Positions 63,128 to 64,000 of a stretch of DNA of 64,000 nt are shown here, piece after piece. The first letter of the stretch is position 1. Every line of letters begins with the position of its first letter. Source of the stretch: an uncultured Clostridia bacterium (lineage in GTDB: Bacteria > Bacillota > Clostridia > Christensenellales > Aristaeellaceae); assembly GCA_937894675.1 (NCBI GenBank), contig CALCQO010000046.1:62001-126000 (forward strand). The letters run 5' to 3'. The notes beneath the pieces were generated by a model. That model did not search any database. It was not told the DNA's origin and worked only from the letters and a program-made list of their open reading frames with translations. A program made the translations under genes and the position numbers.

Positions 63128-63152
63128 ATTGTTCGGATTTTTTCGGCGAACA
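63128..63152. promoter_or_regulatory. PurBox-like operator between purR and tig
   Basis: On the reverse strand 63128-63140 reads AAATCCGAACAAT, a full match to the Bacillus PurBox AWWWCCGAACWWT. An inverted half, CGAACA (63147-63152), pairs with TGTTCG (63130-63135) across 11 bp. Likely bound by the PurR encoded next to it. Confidence 0.6.
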
Positions 63153-63233
63153 GACATTATAATGATAGAAAAGCGTTCTGTTTGCTTGCATCCCTTGACG
63201 GCAGGTGGTATGATAAAGTGTATTGTTCTGGGG

Positions 63234-63239
63234 TATAAT
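63234..63239 (+). promoter_or_regulatory. Probable -10 of the trigger factor gene
   Basis: A perfect TATAAT 44 bp before the tig ATG, with a weak -35 (TGATAA, 63211-63216, 17 bp spacer). A second TATAAT at 63158-63163 also faces this way and overlaps the PurBox-like dyad at its -35. Confidence 0.45.
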
Positions 63240-63282
63240 CTACCCGGACAATGATTTGTTTGATCAAGTAGGAGGAGTTTCC

Positions 63283-64000
63283 ATGGCTTACACCAAAGAA
63301 AAGATTTCCGGCAATCAGGTACGGTTCGACTTTACCATCCCCGCGGAGCAGTTCGACGAAGCGATGCAGAAGGCATACCTTCAGCAGCGCGGGCGAATCA
63401 ACGTGCCTGGCTTCCGCAAGGGCAGAGCCCCCCGTAAACTGATTGAGAACATGTACGGCGAAGCGGTCTTTTATGACGCTGCCTTCGACATCCTTTTCCC
63501 GGACGTCTACACGGAAGCTGTGGAAGCGGAAAAAGCCGATGTGGTGGATCAGCCCTCGGTGGACCTGAAGGAAATCGGCAGCGGCAAAGACCTGGTCTTT
63601 TCCGCCACCGTGTTTGTGTCCCCCGATGTGGAAGTTGGCAATTACAAAGGCTTGAAAGCCACCAAGTTCCTGCCCCCCATCACGGAAGAGCAGGTGGATG
63701 CCCGCGTCCAGCAGGATGTGCGCAAAGTGACCTCCACCCAGGATGTGTCCGGCCGCGCCGTGCAGGAAGGCGACACCGTCAACCTCAACTATTCCGGTTC
63801 TGTGGACGGGGTTAAGTTCCAGGGCGGCACCGCCGACCACCAGCAGCTGAAAATTGGTTCCAACACCTTTATCCCCGGATTTGAGGAGCAGATGGTAGGC
63901 ATGGAAATCGGCGAGGAGAAGGACATTAACGTTACCTTCCCCACCGAGTACCATTCCGAGGAGCTGGCAGGCAAGGAAGCGGTGTTCCATGTGAAGGTCA
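63283..64000 (+). CDS. tig: Trigger factor, 5' part (continues beyond the window)
   Basis: 239 codons are visible, starting MAYTKEKISGNQVRFDFTIP. The ribosome-binding loop reads NVPGFRKGRAPRKLIE (GFRxGxxP signature). The FKBP-like PPIase domain begins near 160 with EGDTVNLNYSGSVDGVKF and PGFEEQMVGMEIGEEKDI. It is the ribosome-bound chaperone for nascent chains; the C-terminal chaperone domain lies outside. AGGAGGAGTTTCC precedes the ATG. Confidence 0.95.
   Translation, partial: MAYTKEKISGNQVRFDFTIPAEQFDEAMQKAYLQQRGRINVPGFRKGRAPRKLIENMYGEAVFYDAAFDILFPDVYTEAVEAEKADVVDQPSVDLKEIGSGKDLVFSATVFVSPDVEVGNYKGLKATKFLPPITEEQVDARVQQDVRKVTSTQDVSGRAVQEGDTVNLNYSGSVDGVKFQGGTADHQQLKIGSNTFIPGFEEQMVGMEIGEEKDINVTFPTEYHSEELAGKEAVFHVKV

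Overview
The window is about 64 kb of GC-rich, gene-dense bacterial chromosome. The gene content points to an anaerobic Clostridia-type member of the Bacillota: a SpoVB/YabN/HU/RqcP block, a short-form HisG with HisZ and the YerC/YecD TrpR-like regulator, a Bacillota PurR with a PRTase domain, a nine-subunit V-type ATPase and a sodium-pump decarboxylase beta subunit. The lineage below class (possibly Christensenellales-like) is a guess. I found no rRNA, tRNA, IS element, prophage or CRISPR array. The one degenerate gene fragment lies at 27.7-27.9 kb.

Layout. 1-0.6 kb: 3' part of a sugar-nucleotide reductase. 0.7-6.5 kb: sensor kinase, response regulator, ABC ATPase and two ABC-2 permeases (an Lnr-like drug-sensing exporter), interrupted by two opposite-strand small genes. 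6.7-11.3 kb: gyrB-gyrA. 11.4-15.1 kb: SpoVB-like flippase, YabN/MazG, HU and RqcP. 15.1-22.7 kb: single genes (HisJ phosphatase, a 53-residue basic ORF coupled to UPF0178, a Tat-exported redox protein facing an exported MsrB, a resistance-type ABC-F ATPase with a leader peptide, a VOC protein, NudC, pyruvate kinase). 22.7-27.5 kb: purB, then a reverse-strand FRG / OadB / OadG-like / hydrolase operon. 28-35.5 kb: his operon yerC-hisZ-G-D-C-B-A-F-IE plus a DUF1275 membrane protein, with no hisH. 35.6-40.1 kb: sfsA, YggS, DsrE-like, pirin and a divergent pyruvate-kinase-like protein. 40.1-46.2 kb: seven-gene reverse operon (membrane protein, RsuA, RsmC-like, PatB, PepV, DUF1667, ManA). 46.3-49.4 kb: uvrA with a small Cys-rich partner. 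49.5-58 kb: V-ATPase operon H-I-K-E-C-F-A-B-D. 58-63.1 kb: purR-pth-mfd. 63.3 kb to the end: 5' part of trigger factor.

Themes. Sodium energetics: the V-ATPase proteolipid keeps the Na+-ligand pattern known from Enterococcus hirae NtpK, and an OadB/OadG-like pair is nearby. Antibiotic response: the Lnr-like system, the ABC-F gene with a uORF leader, and GyrA with glycine at position 87. DNA repair: uvrA under an SOS-box-like site, mfd, gyrase. Most operons have recognisable sigma-A promoters, and several have inverted repeats that look like operators; these regulatory calls come from reading the sequence only.
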